Translations under genes and position numbers: made by a program
Shown here: piece by piece, positions 1 to 6,200 of the stretch
Layout of the letters: each line of letters begins with the position of its first letter
Numbering within the stretch: position 1 is the stretch's first letter
DNA from: DAOTXL01 sp034434895
GTDB taxonomy: Bacteria > Chloroflexota > Anaerolineae > JAAYZQ01
Assembly: GCA_034434895.1 (NCBI GenBank)
Contig: DAOTYI010000023.1
Coordinates: forward strand, 1-13,788
Direction of reading: 5' to 3'
DNA: 13,788 nucleotides
The notes under the pieces: model-generated
Databases searched by the model: none
The model's input: the letters and a program-made list of their open reading frames with translations, nothing else
What the model was told of the DNA's origin: nothing

Positions 1-29
1 GATACTCATCAATGAAAAAGGAGGGAAAA

Positions 30-350
30 ATGGCCGACAAGACCGATAAACTGTTGGGACAATTGCGCCTCGACCTGGAGCACATGCGCGAGGGGATTCG
101 CACCTACCGCGACGAGCTGGGCGACCTCGCCGCAGCCGAAGAGGAGATCACCACCCTGCTGAACGATCTGCAGACACTCAACGATGAACAGGAGCGCCTC
201 AAGGCTGCGGCCGAGGAGGCGACCGCCCGCCTGAAGGCCCGCGCAGCCGATGCCCGCGCTTTGCGCACCCGCCTGCGCTATGCCCTGCGAGGCAAATTAG
301 GCCCCCGCAATGAAAAACTGGAGGCTTTCGGCATCACCATCAAGAGGTAG
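30..350 (+). CDS. Small coiled-coil protein of unknown function
   Basis: The 106-residue product begins MADKTDKLL. I chose the ATG at 30 over the in-frame ATG at 12 because GGAGGG lies 4-5 bases before 30, whereas nothing precedes 12. Residues about 10-85 are rich in Leu, Glu, Ala and Arg with heptad-like spacing and no Pro or Gly breaks, so a long coiled coil is predicted. The tail (residues 88-106) is different: a Gly-Lys-Leu-Gly-Pro-Arg turn, then Glu-Lys-Leu-Glu-Ala-Phe-Gly-Ile and basic residues. There is no signal peptide, membrane segment or Cys, so it is probably cytoplasmic. I do not recognise a named family and assign no function. The gene stands alone, followed by a gene-poor stretch. 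Confidence 0.75.
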   Translation: MADKTDKLLGQLRLDLEHMREGIRTYRDELGDLAAAEEEITTLLNDLQTLNDEQERLKAAAEEATARLKARAADARALRTRLRYALRGKLGPRNEKLEAFGITIKR

Positions 351-351
351 A

Positions 352-383
352 AACGAGTCAACGAGTCAGCGAATCAACGAGAT
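352..383. repeat. Tandem 8-bp repeat, four units
   Basis: Directly after the stop of the coiled-coil gene there are four consecutive octamers: AACGAGTC, AACGAGTC, AGCGAATC, AACGAGAT. The first two are identical; the others differ at two or three bases. The array runs into the first copy of the 23-bp direct repeat described next. Short intergenic arrays of this type usually arise by slippage; no coding role is visible. Confidence 0.6.
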
Positions 384-478
384 CCGACCGAGGAGATTGA
401 AAGACTGCCCGCCGATTCGCATTTGATCGTTGATTCCCCTCGTTGCATCCCGTTCGATCCGACCGAGGATACTGAAAG
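381..478. repeat. Two-copy 23-bp direct repeat, 75-bp period (possible CRISPR remnant)
   Basis: Copies lie at 381-403 and 456-478. They match at 21 of 23 positions: both begin GATCCGACCGAGGA and end TGAAAG. The repeat ends like the 3' end of many CRISPR repeats (ATTGAAAG/C), and the 75-bp period suits a repeat of about 37 plus a spacer of about 38. The second copy extends leftward to a GTTGC at 442, giving a 37-bp unit with CRISPR-like ends, but the first copy does not share that left half. No cas gene is present. It could equally be a chance or dispersed repeat. Confidence 0.4.
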
Positions 479-600
479 CGGATGCGGTTCAGAGTGAAAA
501 GGGTCAACCGATTTTCGCCGATCCTCGAATCATCCCTGAAAAACGGGTATGGTGAACCGATAAGCAGCAAACGGACTCGGACCAGGACGCCCAATAATAA

Positions 601-965
601 ACTACGACCGGCTTTTGGATTTCTGACGAACTGTGGGAGTGTTCCAACCCCTCCTTGCCGGGCACCGGAACACTCACCCGCTGGGTGGAGGTCGCCCTCG
701 GCGGCCAGATCGAGAGTGCGCCGATGCCATTATCTACGTATTGCGCACCGGATGTCAGTGGAAAGCCCTGGATCATACCGATTTGGTTCCCGGCTCCACC
801 GCCCACGACCGCTTCCAGGAATGGGAAGAAGCCGGCGCCTTTTTGAAACTCTGGCAGGTGGGCGTGGAGCGCTTTGATGAGTTGAGAGCGCTCTGCCCTG
901 GCTGGCCGTCCGCCTGCGCGGACGGAGGCATCCACGCCGCTGGACGCCTGGCCGCAGGCCGCTGA
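601..965 (+). pseudogene. Truncated, frameshifted IS5-family transposase (DUF4096 N-terminal domain)
   Basis: The reading frame at 601-639 encodes an N-terminal transposase motif (ISDELWE, from 619). After a frame change near 637-642 the other forward frame continues with PLL, then HPLGGGRPRR, AIIYVLRTGCQWKALD, STAHDRFQEW and FLKLWQVGVERFDEL. This series is characteristic of the DUF4096 domain at the N-terminus of IS5-group transposases. Similarity fades after about 885, and the frame stops at 963-965. The DDE catalytic domain, which should follow for some 150 residues or more, is absent, and no ATG start remains. It is therefore a dead fragment with a frameshift and a 3' truncation. I could not identify terminal inverted repeats or a target duplication. 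An overlapping opposite-strand ORF is a shadow. Confidence 0.8.
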
Positions 966-1028
966 GTAGGGGCCAGGCGCCGCTCTGCCCCTACTTGAGT
1001 CGCCCTGTCACCCCTGTCCACAGACAGG
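965..1028 (-). terminator. Hairpin pair downstream of the sugar operon
   Basis: Two inverted repeats lie just past the aminotransferase stop. The nearer is CCTGTC (1013-1018) with GACAGG (1023-1028) around a 4-base loop. The farther is AGTAGGGGC (965-973) with GCCCCTACT (987-995), nine perfect pairs around 13 bases. Neither is followed by a clear T-run, so this is a weak call as an intrinsic terminator. They could also be remnants of the IS or a dispersed palindrome. Confidence 0.35.
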
Positions 1029-1032
1029 CCGG

Positions 1033-2148
1033 TCACCTCATGGCAAAGAAAAAGCGGATCAGGCGGATGACCTGGTTGACCTCCTGCATGGTCAATTGGG
1101 GAAAGATGGGCAGCGACAGGACCTGGGCGGCGGCCATCTCGGCGTGGGGGCAGGAACCTTCCCGGTAGCCCAGGCCGGCATAGGCTTCCTGGCGGTGAAC
1201 CGCCCTGGGGTAATGGACCCCGGTGCCCACTCCCGCCCCGGTCAGATAGTCGCGCAGCGCATCGCGGAGAGGGGTGCGCACCACGTACAGATGATAGACC
1301 GGCTCGACATCGTCAGGGGTGACAGGCAACCCCAACCGGTCGCAGGTGTCCAGGCCGGCTGTGTAGCGGGCGGCGAGGAGCCGTCGCCGCTCATTCCAGG
1401 CGTCCAGATAGGGCAGCTTGGTCCGCAGGATGGCGGCCTGGAGTTCATCCAGGCGGCTGTTGATGCCCACCAGTTCATGTTCGTAGGTGCGCCGCTGACC
1501 ACCGTGGCGCAACATGCGGACCTTTTCGGCCAGGGTTGCGTCGTCGGTGACAACGGCCCCGGCATCGCCATAGGCTCCCAGGTTTTTGCTGGGATAGAAG
1601 CTAAAGGCCGCCGCGTCGCCCAGGCTGCCCACCCGCCTGCCCTGGTAGCGAGCGCCGTGGGCCTGGGCTGCGTCTTCCAGCAGAAACAGGCCGTGCCGCC
1701 GGGCGATCTCGACGATGGGTGCCATCTCGGCCGGGCAGCCGTAGAGGTGCACCGGCACGACCGCCGCCGTGCGGGGGGTAATCGCCGCTTCCAGGGCTGC
1801 CGGATCGAGGGTATAACGCTTTGGGTCCACGTCGGCAAACACAGGCGTCGCTCCGGTCAGCGAGACGGCCAGAGCGGTAAAGGTCGCCGTCAGCGCCGGG
1901 ACGATGACCTCATCGCCCGGGCCGATGCCTGCCGCCCGCAGGGCCAGGTAGAGGGCCTCGGTGCCGTTGCCCACCCCCACGGCATGGGCCACGCCGCAAT
2001 AGCCTGCCCATTCGGCCTCAAACGCCTCCCCCTCTTCGCCCAGGATGAACCAACCCCGGCGCAACACCCGCTCGATGGCCCTGTCAATCTCAGAGCGGAG
2101 AAGGGTATATTCCCGACTCAGATCGCCCAGAGGGATCGTTGACGGCAT
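1033..2148 (-). CDS. DegT/DnrJ/EryC1/StrS-family PLP-dependent sugar aminotransferase
   Basis: The 371-residue product has the normal family length. It should transfer an amino group, usually from glutamate, to a keto-sugar nucleotide using pyridoxal phosphate in the cytoplasm. Visible motifs are GNGTEALYLAL (60-70) for phosphate binding, EDAAQAHGA (158-166) with Asp159 and Gln162 against the cofactor, and SFYPSKNLGAYGDAGA (183-198) with Lys188 as the Schiff-base lysine. The C-terminal substrate region includes VHYPRAVHRQ (311-320). The start ATG has AAGGAGG about six bases upstream. It is the last gene of a minus-strand operon, 33 bp after the SDR gene, whose product may supply its keto-sugar substrate. 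The exact sugar cannot be told from sequence; FdtB/QdtB/WecE-like activities are all possible. No key residue is missing. Confidence 0.9.
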   Translation of the reverse strand: MPSTIPLGDLSREYTLLRSEIDRAIERVLRRGWFILGEEGEAFEAEWAGYCGVAHAVGVGNGTEALYLALRAAGIGPGDEVIVPALTATFTALAVSLTGATPVFADVDPKRYTLDPAALEAAITPRTAAVVPVHLYGCPAEMAPIVEIARRHGLFLLEDAAQAHGARYQGRRVGSLGDAAAFSFYPSKNLGAYGDAGAVVTDDATLAEKVRMLRHGGQRRTYEHELVGINSRLDELQAAILRTKLPYLDAWNERRRLLAARYTAGLDTCDRLGLPVTPDDVEPVYHLYVVRTPLRDALRDYLTGAGVGTGVHYPRAVHRQEAYAGLGYREGSCPHAEMAAAQVLSLPIFPQLTMQEVNQVIRLIRFFFAMR

Positions 2149-2181
2149 CCTTCCTCCTTCTGGCCGGCCATATCCGCTTGC

Positions 2182-3201
2182 TCATCGGTCATCCCAGTAA
2201 TAGGGCCCATATTCCTCATAGTAGCGCAGGGTTCGCCGCAGGCCCTCCTCCAGCGAGACACGAGGGGACCAGCCTAACTTGCTACGGATCTTGCGATAGT
2301 CGCCATAGTAATCGCCGATGTCAATCCGCTTGCGGTTCTCCGGCCAGGGCACGAGCCGGTAGCTGCCCTTGCCCGCCAACCGGATCAGCAGTTGGGCCAG
2401 GTGCAACAGGCTGATCGGCTCATCGCTCCCCAGGTTATAGACCTGTCCGTTGGCCTGCTCGTCGGCAGCGACGCGCAACAGGGCATCTACCACATCGTCC
2501 ACATAGTTGAAATCGCGGACCTGGCGGCCGTCGCCATAGATGGCCAGTTCCCTGCCCTCGACGGCCAGACGCAGCCACAGCCCCAGGAAGGTCTGTCGGG
2601 CGTCGCGGACACGCATGCGGGGGCCGTAGGTGTTGGTCAGCCGCAACGAGGCTGCCCGCACGCCATAGACGTTGTTATAGACGATGTGATACCACTCCCC
2701 GGCCATCTTGTTGATGCCGTTCACATCGGTGGGGTGCAGCAGGTGGCGCTCATCCACCGGCAGATAGTCGGGCACGCCGTAGATCTGGCGCGTGCTGGCA
2801 AAGATGACCTTCACCTGCGGGTTGTTGTAGCGGCATGCTTCCAGGATCGAAAGCTGACTGCGACAGTTGATCTCCAGGTCGGTGAAGGGGTCCTTCATGC
2901 TGTCCAGGTGGCTCACCTGACCGGCCAGGTTAAACAGGTAGTCCTGCCCCTGCACCAGGTAGTCCATGCTCGACCGGTCGCGCACATCGGCGATGTTGAT
3001 CCGCACCCGGTCCTTGATCCCTTCGACGTTAAACAGATTGCCCCCATAGTCGGGGATGAGGGAATCTACGATCAGCACCTCGGCCCCCAGGTCCACCAGG
3101 GTATGGGCCAGGTTGGAGCCGATGAACCCCAGGCCACCGGTGATCAGCACCTTTTTCCCGCGAAACTGTTCCCTGTAGGGCAGGTCGATCTCTTGAGTCA
3201 T
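2182..3201 (-). CDS. NAD-dependent epimerase/dehydratase (extended SDR), atypical active site
   Basis: The product has 339 residues, of usual length for nucleotide-sugar epimerases and dehydratases. I chose the ATG at 3201 because GGAGG lies six bases upstream and the ATG overlaps the TGA of the preceding glycosyltransferase gene (ATGA), implying translational coupling; an in-frame ATG at 3255 lies inside that gene. Seen: the NAD-binding GGLGFIG (22-28), the acid residue ending beta-2 (VDS, 45-47), NLAGQVSH (91-98), ASTRQIYG (135-142), SLRLTNTYGPR (185-195) and RDFNYVDDVVDA (229-240). The usual catalytic YxxxK is NGINK (161-165): Lys165 is kept but Tyr is Asn161. The likely role is modifying a nucleotide sugar before transamination or transfer. 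Whether it is an active epimerase, dehydratase or reductase is uncertain because of the missing Tyr. Confidence 0.85.
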   Translation of the reverse strand: MTQEIDLPYREQFRGKKVLITGGLGFIGSNLAHTLVDLGAEVLIVDSLIPDYGGNLFNVEGIKDRVRINIADVRDRSSMDYLVQGQDYLFNLAGQVSHLDSMKDPFTDLEINCRSQLSILEACRYNNPQVKVIFASTRQIYGVPDYLPVDERHLLHPTDVNGINKMAGEWYHIVYNNVYGVRAASLRLTNTYGPRMRVRDARQTFLGLWLRLAVEGRELAIYGDGRQVRDFNYVDDVVDALLRVAADEQANGQVYNLGSDEPISLLHLAQLLIRLAGKGSYRLVPWPENRKRIDIGDYYGDYRKIRSKLGWSPRVSLEEGLRRTLRYYEEYGPYYWDDR

Positions 3202-3959
3202 GGCTTCCTCCGGCCGATGAGCTGGGGCCAGCGCAACTCCCACCACAGCCCCCACAGTTGCACGCCGGTGCGCCAGATGCGGCGAAAGTTGAAGAACTGG
3301 CTTTTGCCATAGGCGCGGTGGTAGTGGTGGACCGGCACCTCTTTGATGCGAAAGCCGGCATCCTGCACCTTTTTCATCAATTCCACGCAGATAACGCCGG
3401 AATCGGACTTGAGGTGGACGACCTCAAAGATGCGGCGGCGCATCAGCCGAAAGTCGCAGTCCACGTCGCGCAGGCGCAGGCCAAAGGCCAGCTTGACGAT
3501 CCAGTGGTAGAGGCGACCGATGATGATCCGGTGCAGCGGATCGGAGCGGCTGATTTTGTAGCCGTTGACGAAATCCACATCGTCGCCCCAGACCTGGTAC
3601 AGGCGGACCATCTCGCGGGGGTCGTACTGGGCATCGCCGTCGGTATAAAAGATGAGCTCCTTGGTGGCACTGCGAAAGCCGGTACGCAGGGCACCGCCAT
3701 AGCCCCGGTTCTGCTCATGGTGGATAACACGCAGTTCGGGGTAGCGGGTTGCCAGTTCGTCCAATACCTGGGCTGTGTAGTCGGCGCTGCCATCGTTGAC
3801 GACGATCACCTCATAGTCGTCGGTCAGTTGGCGCAGCGTCATCAGCGCGGTCAGGACCATGCTGGGGATGGTCCCGCCGTCGTTGTAGGCCGGGAAAAAG
3901 GCCGAGATGCCGGGCCGGGACGGCCTGGCCTCTCCGCCGGATTGGTGATTCTCTGTCAT
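3198..3959 (-). CDS. Family 2 glycosyltransferase, dolichol/polyprenyl-phosphate type
   Basis: The 253-residue GT-A protein is of DPM1-like size. It should move a sugar from a nucleotide donor to a polyprenyl phosphate at the inner membrane face. Motifs: FFPAYNDGGTI (21-31), VIVVNDGSAD (51-60), NRGYGGALRTGF (84-95), the metal-binding region TDGDAQYDP (106-114), RDVDCDFRLMRR (164-175), and RAYGKSQFF (215-223), where family members have an acceptor-loop motif. There is no C-terminal pair of membrane helices, only a Trp-rich amphipathic end (234-244), so it is probably peripheral. It is first in the operon, with a GAGGGGGG purine run just before the ATG and a strong promoter 60-90 bp upstream. 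Its stop overlaps the SDR start by 4 bases. Confidence 0.88.
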   Translation of the reverse strand: MTENHQSGGEARPSRPGISAFFPAYNDGGTIPSMVLTALMTLRQLTDDYEVIVVNDGSADYTAQVLDELATRYPELRVIHHEQNRGYGGALRTGFRSATKELIFYTDGDAQYDPREMVRLYQVWGDDVDFVNGYKISRSDPLHRIIIGRLYHWIVKLAFGLRLRDVDCDFRLMRRRIFEVVHLKSDSGVICVELMKKVQDAGFRIKEVPVHHYHRAYGKSQFFNFRRIWRTGVQLWGLWWELRWPQLIGRRKP

Positions 3960-3986
3960 GCCCCCCTCGGATCCTTGTTTGATAGA

Positions 3987-4016
3987 TGCCAGGCCGACGG
4001 ACGGGTGCCTGGCACC
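3987..4016 (-). promoter_or_regulatory. Palindromes at the start of the sugar operon transcript
   Basis: A perfect 13-bp palindrome, GGTGCC-T-GGCACC (4004-4016), covers the expected transcription start, which lies about seven bases past the -10 box. TGCCAGGC (3987-3994) can alternatively pair with GCCTGGCA (4007-4014), giving an 8-bp stem with a 12-base loop. It could be an operator or a leader hairpin. A related palindrome at 4828-4840 makes a dispersed repeat equally possible. Confidence 0.4.
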
Positions 4017-4021
4017 GGGGG

Positions 4022-4050
4022 ATTATAGCATTGTTGGCAGGGGGCGTCAA
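4022..4050 (-). promoter_or_regulatory. Sigma-70-type promoter of the GT2-SDR-aminotransferase operon
   Basis: Read on the minus strand, the -35 is TTGACG (4050-4045) and the -10 is TATAAT (4027-4022), separated by exactly 17 bases. TGC directly precedes the -10, an extended -10 element. The leader to the glycosyltransferase ATG at 3959 is about 55 bases. The promoter lies only 34 bp beyond the stop of the upstream minus-strand gene, so the sugar operon should be independently transcribed. Confidence 0.8.
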
Positions 4051-4084
4051 GGAAAGACCCCAGCCCTTGACCCATGAGTGTGAT

Positions 4085-4681
4085 CTACCCGACCTTCTCT
4101 TCGAGCAGGGAGATGATCTGGTCGAGCGTTTCAAAGATTTTCCGCCACCGCTCGTCAGGCAGGTCCACAGGCGGCGGCTCAGGTGGCGTGGGCGATGGCT
4201 TCACCTCCTCCAGCCGGTAATAGAGGTTCAGGTGGCGATGCGCCGTGCCGCCCAACATGCCCAGCCCGGTGATCAGGTCCGAAGGGCCGGCTGCATCGGC
4301 CACCCACACGGCACCAGCTCCCCCATTGGGCGCAAAGTAATAGTCGCCATGACCCAGGCCATAGCCGATGTCACCGTTGGCATTGGTCTGGCCAAACACA
4401 CCTTGGGACCGCCAGCGGCTGGCGGGCGGCGGCCAGTCGGGCAGGGGGGGAGCTCCAGGCCAGGAGCGGACCACTCGGACGCCGGCCAGGGGCTGGCCCG
4501 CCCGGTTTTCGACGTGGACCACCTGCACGGCCGGCCCTTCGGCGTCCTGGAGCCTGACCAGGCGATACACCTGCCCTTCGGTTACCTGGGCCTGCTGGAC
4601 CTGGACTGCGCCAAAGTTGGCCGCAAGCCAGGCCCAGTCCCGTTCCTGCCCCTGTTGATCGAATACTTTGGGTTGTGCCAC
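4085..4681 (-). CDS. Beta-rich (Ig-like/carboxypeptidase-regulatory-like) protein with C-terminal helix
   Basis: The 198-residue product starts at a GTG at 4681, chosen because AGGAGG lies five bases upstream; the longer open frame to 4903 runs through dispersed repeats and is unlikely to be coding. Residues about 50-130 read like a beta-sandwich carrier domain: VQVVHVENRAGQPLAGVRVV (52-71), then NANGDIGYGLGHGDYYF (100-116). A conserved-looking block GPSDLITGLGMLGG follows (132-145). After it come a Pro-rich linker (about 161-175) and an amphipathic helix DERWRKIFETLDQIISLLEE (176-195). There is no signal peptide or membrane segment. It is downstream of, and on the same strand as, a glycoside-hydrolase-like gene 235 bp away that also ends in an amphipathic helix; the two may act together. 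I know no characterised function. A carbohydrate-binding or accessory role is inference. Confidence 0.65.
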   Translation of the reverse strand: MAQPKVFDQQGQERDWAWLAANFGAVQVQQAQVTEGQVYRLVRLQDAEGPAVQVVHVENRAGQPLAGVRVVRSWPGAPPLPDWPPPASRWRSQGVFGQTNANGDIGYGLGHGDYYFAPNGGAGAVWVADAAGPSDLITGLGMLGGTAHRHLNLYYRLEEVKPSPTPPEPPPVDLPDERWRKIFETLDQIISLLEEKVG

Positions 4682-4757
4682 TGTCTCCTCCTGAACCAAC
4701 CGATGCGGCGGATCGGCGGCTCGCCGACTCCAGGAGCGTGCTGAAAAACCTCCCTTT

Positions 4758-4802
4758 TTCACCGCCGGGCACGCAGAGAACGCAGAGGAATCATAAAAAT
4801 TC
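4758..4802 (+). repeat. Dispersed CGCAGAG-type repeat, copy 1
   Basis: The segment starts TTCACCGCC, contains ACGCAGAGAACGCAGAGG and ends with an AATCATAAAAAT stretch. Related segments occur at 5973-6025 (a forward and a reverse half facing each other) and on the minus strand at 7269-7232. All are intergenic. The family is degenerate and I see no coding capacity. Confidence 0.6.
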
Positions 4803-4805
4803 AGC

Positions 4806-4819
4806 CCGATTGAAATCGG
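4806..4819 (+). repeat. TGAA-loop hairpin followed by T-run
   Basis: CCGAT-TGAA-ATCGG forms a 5-bp stem, with AG/CT able to pair outside a C-C mismatch. CCTTTTT follows, so on the plus strand it looks like a weak intrinsic terminator, but no plus-strand gene lies upstream. It belongs with other hairpins of this window that share the loop but not the stem. Confidence 0.4.
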
Positions 4820-4827
4820 CCTTTTTG

Positions 4828-4840
4828 GGCGCCTGGCGCC
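4828..4840. repeat. 13-bp palindrome GGCGCC-T-GGCGCC
   Basis: A perfect palindrome in the intergenic region between the GH-like gene and its downstream partner. It is the same as the one at 4004-4016 except that one base pair (T-A there, C-G here) has changed on both arms, as expected for a conserved hairpin or a binding-site family. Confidence 0.45.
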
Positions 4841-4867
4841 GGGTGTCGGCCTACGCCGATGCGCGCC

Positions 4868-4921
4868 GGTCGGCACAGGCCGACCAGCGGCCGGAGGCCC
4901 CACCGGGTGACTTCAGTCACC
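4868..4921 (-). terminator. Two hairpins at the 3' end of the GH-like gene
   Basis: GGTGAC-TGAA-GTCACC on the minus strand (4921-4906) overlaps the stop codon. About 20 bases further on, GGTCGGC (4868-4874) and GCCGACC (4879-4885) form a 7-bp GC-rich stem with a 4-base loop. There is no T-run after either, so termination would be rho-dependent or inefficient; the hairpins may instead protect the 3' end. The first hairpin belongs to the TGAA-loop group. Confidence 0.4.
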
Positions 4922-5885
4922 GCGAATAGTTACCTTTCAACGCTTGCAGGATCCGCTCCAGGCGCCCCAACACCTGGGCCAGCAGCGCATCCTCGTCGAA
5001 GGCAGGTCTGGGCCTGGCCAGGCGATAGAGGGGCGTGGCCTGCTGGGCCAGGGTCTGGGCCAGGTCTGGCCACAGGTCGTATGACTTCCACTGGGGATCG
5101 GGGGTGGCAAAGCAATAGAGGGCCGCCCCGACCACGTAAGGGTCTTTTTGCAGTTCAGCATCGTACCAGGCCAGTTGTTGGAGATATTGGCTGGCGCTGT
5201 ACAACGCCCGCCAGCCTCGTGGTGAAGGTTGTTCGATCAGACCGTCGAGCCCGCATTCGGTGATCAGCAGGGGCAGAGTTTTCAAGTGGGCAGGCAACCC
5301 CTCCCAGTTGTGGTCCAGATCGCCGTCATACACCTTGCGGTGGCGGAGCAGGTACCAGGGCCAGTCGCGGTCCAGGGTCGGCCAGGCATATTCGTGCAGC
5401 GCCAGCGCACCGTTGTACTGGCGGGCGGCCTCCAGAGCCGGCAAAAAGTCATGCCAGTATGCCAGCTCGGGATTGCCCACCGAGAAACTGCCCACCACCA
5501 CCCGAAAGCCGTGGCTGTCCATGAGGCGCGTCCGCTCAGCCTCAAAGTCAGCATACCGTTTCATCGCCTCCGCTGACTGGACAATCGGCTCGTTGACCCC
5601 CTGCCAGAAGCTATAGGTCTCGCCCATCCGCTCGGCCCAGGGCAGGACCCGGTCACAGTGGTCACGGGCAGCACGGAGAGGATCGAGGGCAGGGGCGTTG
5701 AAATCGGGCTCCTGGTCAAGGATCATACGCCCCACAAAGATCGTGTCGGCTGCTTCCGCTTTAACGCCGTGCCACACGTCGCTGTGATCGAGAAGGACGA
5801 CGAGAGGAGGCTTCCAGGACCTGATCAGTTCGGGGAGGCCGCTCACGGTCGAGTTCAGGTGGGCTCCCAGCAGACTATAAGCCAT
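4917..5885 (-). CDS. Glycoside-hydrolase-like (clan GH-A type TIM barrel) protein without signal peptide
   Basis: The 322-residue product has the signature of a clan GH-A barrel: WQGVNEP (94-100), with Glu99 in the acid/base position at the end of strand 4, and LLITECG (206-212), with Glu210 in the nucleophile position at strand 7. ALHEYAWP (162-169) fits strand 6. The N-terminus (MAYSLLGAHLN) starts straight into strand 1 and is not a secretion signal, so the protein appears cytoplasmic or is exported otherwise. Residues about 297-318 form an amphipathic helix (DEDALLAQVLGRLERILQAL) outside the barrel. AAGGAAAG precedes the ATG by about eight bases, and a good promoter lies 50-80 bp upstream. 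Substrate is unknown; GH5/GH39-like enzymes are relatives at fold level only. It may form a pair with the downstream beta-rich protein. Confidence 0.75.
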   Translation of the reverse strand: MAYSLLGAHLNSTVSGLPELIRSWKPPLVVLLDHSDVWHGVKAEAADTIFVGRMILDQEPDFNAPALDPLRAARDHCDRVLPWAERMGETYSFWQGVNEPIVQSAEAMKRYADFEAERTRLMDSHGFRVVVGSFSVGNPELAYWHDFLPALEAARQYNGALALHEYAWPTLDRDWPWYLLRHRKVYDGDLDHNWEGLPAHLKTLPLLITECGLDGLIEQPSPRGWRALYSASQYLQQLAWYDAELQKDPYVVGAALYCFATPDPQWKSYDLWPDLAQTLAQQATPLYRLARPRPAFDEDALLAQVLGRLERILQALKGNYSR

Positions 5886-5935
5886 TGTGCCACTTTCCTT
5901 TCTGTATGGGTCCGACCGGTACTGGCGACAACCCG

Positions 5936-5964
5936 ATTATACCCGAAGAGGGCGACTTTGTAAA
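5936..5964 (-). promoter_or_regulatory. Sigma-70-type promoter of the GH-like gene
   Basis: On the minus strand TTTACA (5964-5959) and TATAAT (5941-5936) are separated by exactly 17 bases. The predicted leader to the ATG at 5885 is about 45 bases. This promoter and the one at 6201-6229 face away from each other across a 235-bp repeat-filled spacer. Confidence 0.75.
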
Positions 5965-5972
5965 GAACCTGT

Positions 5973-6025
5973 ACCGCAGAGACGCAGAGGCCGCCGGTTT
6001 TTTTATGATTCCTCCGCATCCTCCG
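5973..6025. repeat. Dispersed CGCAGAG-type repeat, inverted halves
   Basis: ACCGCAGAGACGCAGAGG (5973-5990) is followed by TTTTTTATGATTCCTCCGCA (from 5998), which is the reverse complement of the distal part of copy 1 (GCAGAGGAATCATAAAAA, 4783-4800) with one or two changes. The two halves thus face each other. It lies in the 379-bp gene-free stretch between the GH-like gene and thioredoxin reductase. Confidence 0.55.
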
Positions 6026-6032
6026 ACCCGCC

Positions 6033-6121
6033 ACCCTCCCGCAGCCAGAAAGTGGCCGGCAACAGGGCGAGCCGCTCATTGCAGCGCACTTCAGAGATTG
6101 CGCCCAAACCTGCGGGAGGGT
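6033..6121 (+). repeat. 89-bp element with perfect 12-bp terminal inverted repeats, copy A
   Basis: It begins ACCCTCCCGCAG (6033-6044) and ends with the exact reverse complement CTGCGGGAGGGT (6110-6121). The interior contains AGAAAGTGG, GGCAACAGGGCGAG and GAGATTGCGCC. A second copy lies in the opposite orientation at 8883-8975. By hand alignment there are roughly ten substitutions and a 4-5 base gap between them. It is too short to encode a protein. A non-autonomous MITE-like element or a structured RNA repeat are both possible. Confidence 0.7.
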
Positions 6122-6137
6122 AGTAGGATAGCCTTTC

Positions 6138-6152
6138 CAGGCTGAAAGCCTG
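6138..6152 (+). repeat. Short palindrome CAGGCT-GAA-AGCCTG
   Basis: A 6-bp stem with a GAA triloop, 17 bases beyond element copy A and 50 bases before the thioredoxin reductase promoter. It resembles the TGAA-loop hairpins elsewhere in the window, although here the T pairs with an A. Confidence 0.4.
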
Positions 6153-6200
6153 CCCTCCAGGGATTGGATCTGCCCAGGGTTGCTTGTGCGGCACTGCGTT

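Noticed and set aside
504..935. Minus-strand 143-residue open frame
   Set aside because: It lies opposite the recognisable transposase fragment, has no family motifs, and is explained as an antisense shadow.
1096..2142. Plus-strand 348-residue open frame
   Set aside because: It is antisense to the aminotransferase, whose motifs and ribosome binding site are clear; the Gln/His/Gly-rich composition is typical of a shadow in GC-rich DNA.
3202..3255. Upstream ATG for the SDR
   Set aside because: It lies inside the glycosyltransferase gene; the ATGA overlap at 3201-3198 with GGAGG is far better supported.
2392..4028. Plus-strand 306- and 256-residue open frames
   Set aside because: They lie opposite the SDR and GT2 genes and show no domain or ribosome binding site.
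4682..4903. N-terminal extension of the beta-rich protein to an upstream ATG
   Set aside because: The extension runs through the CGCAGAG repeat and palindromes. The GTG at 4681 has an AGGAGG at ideal spacing.
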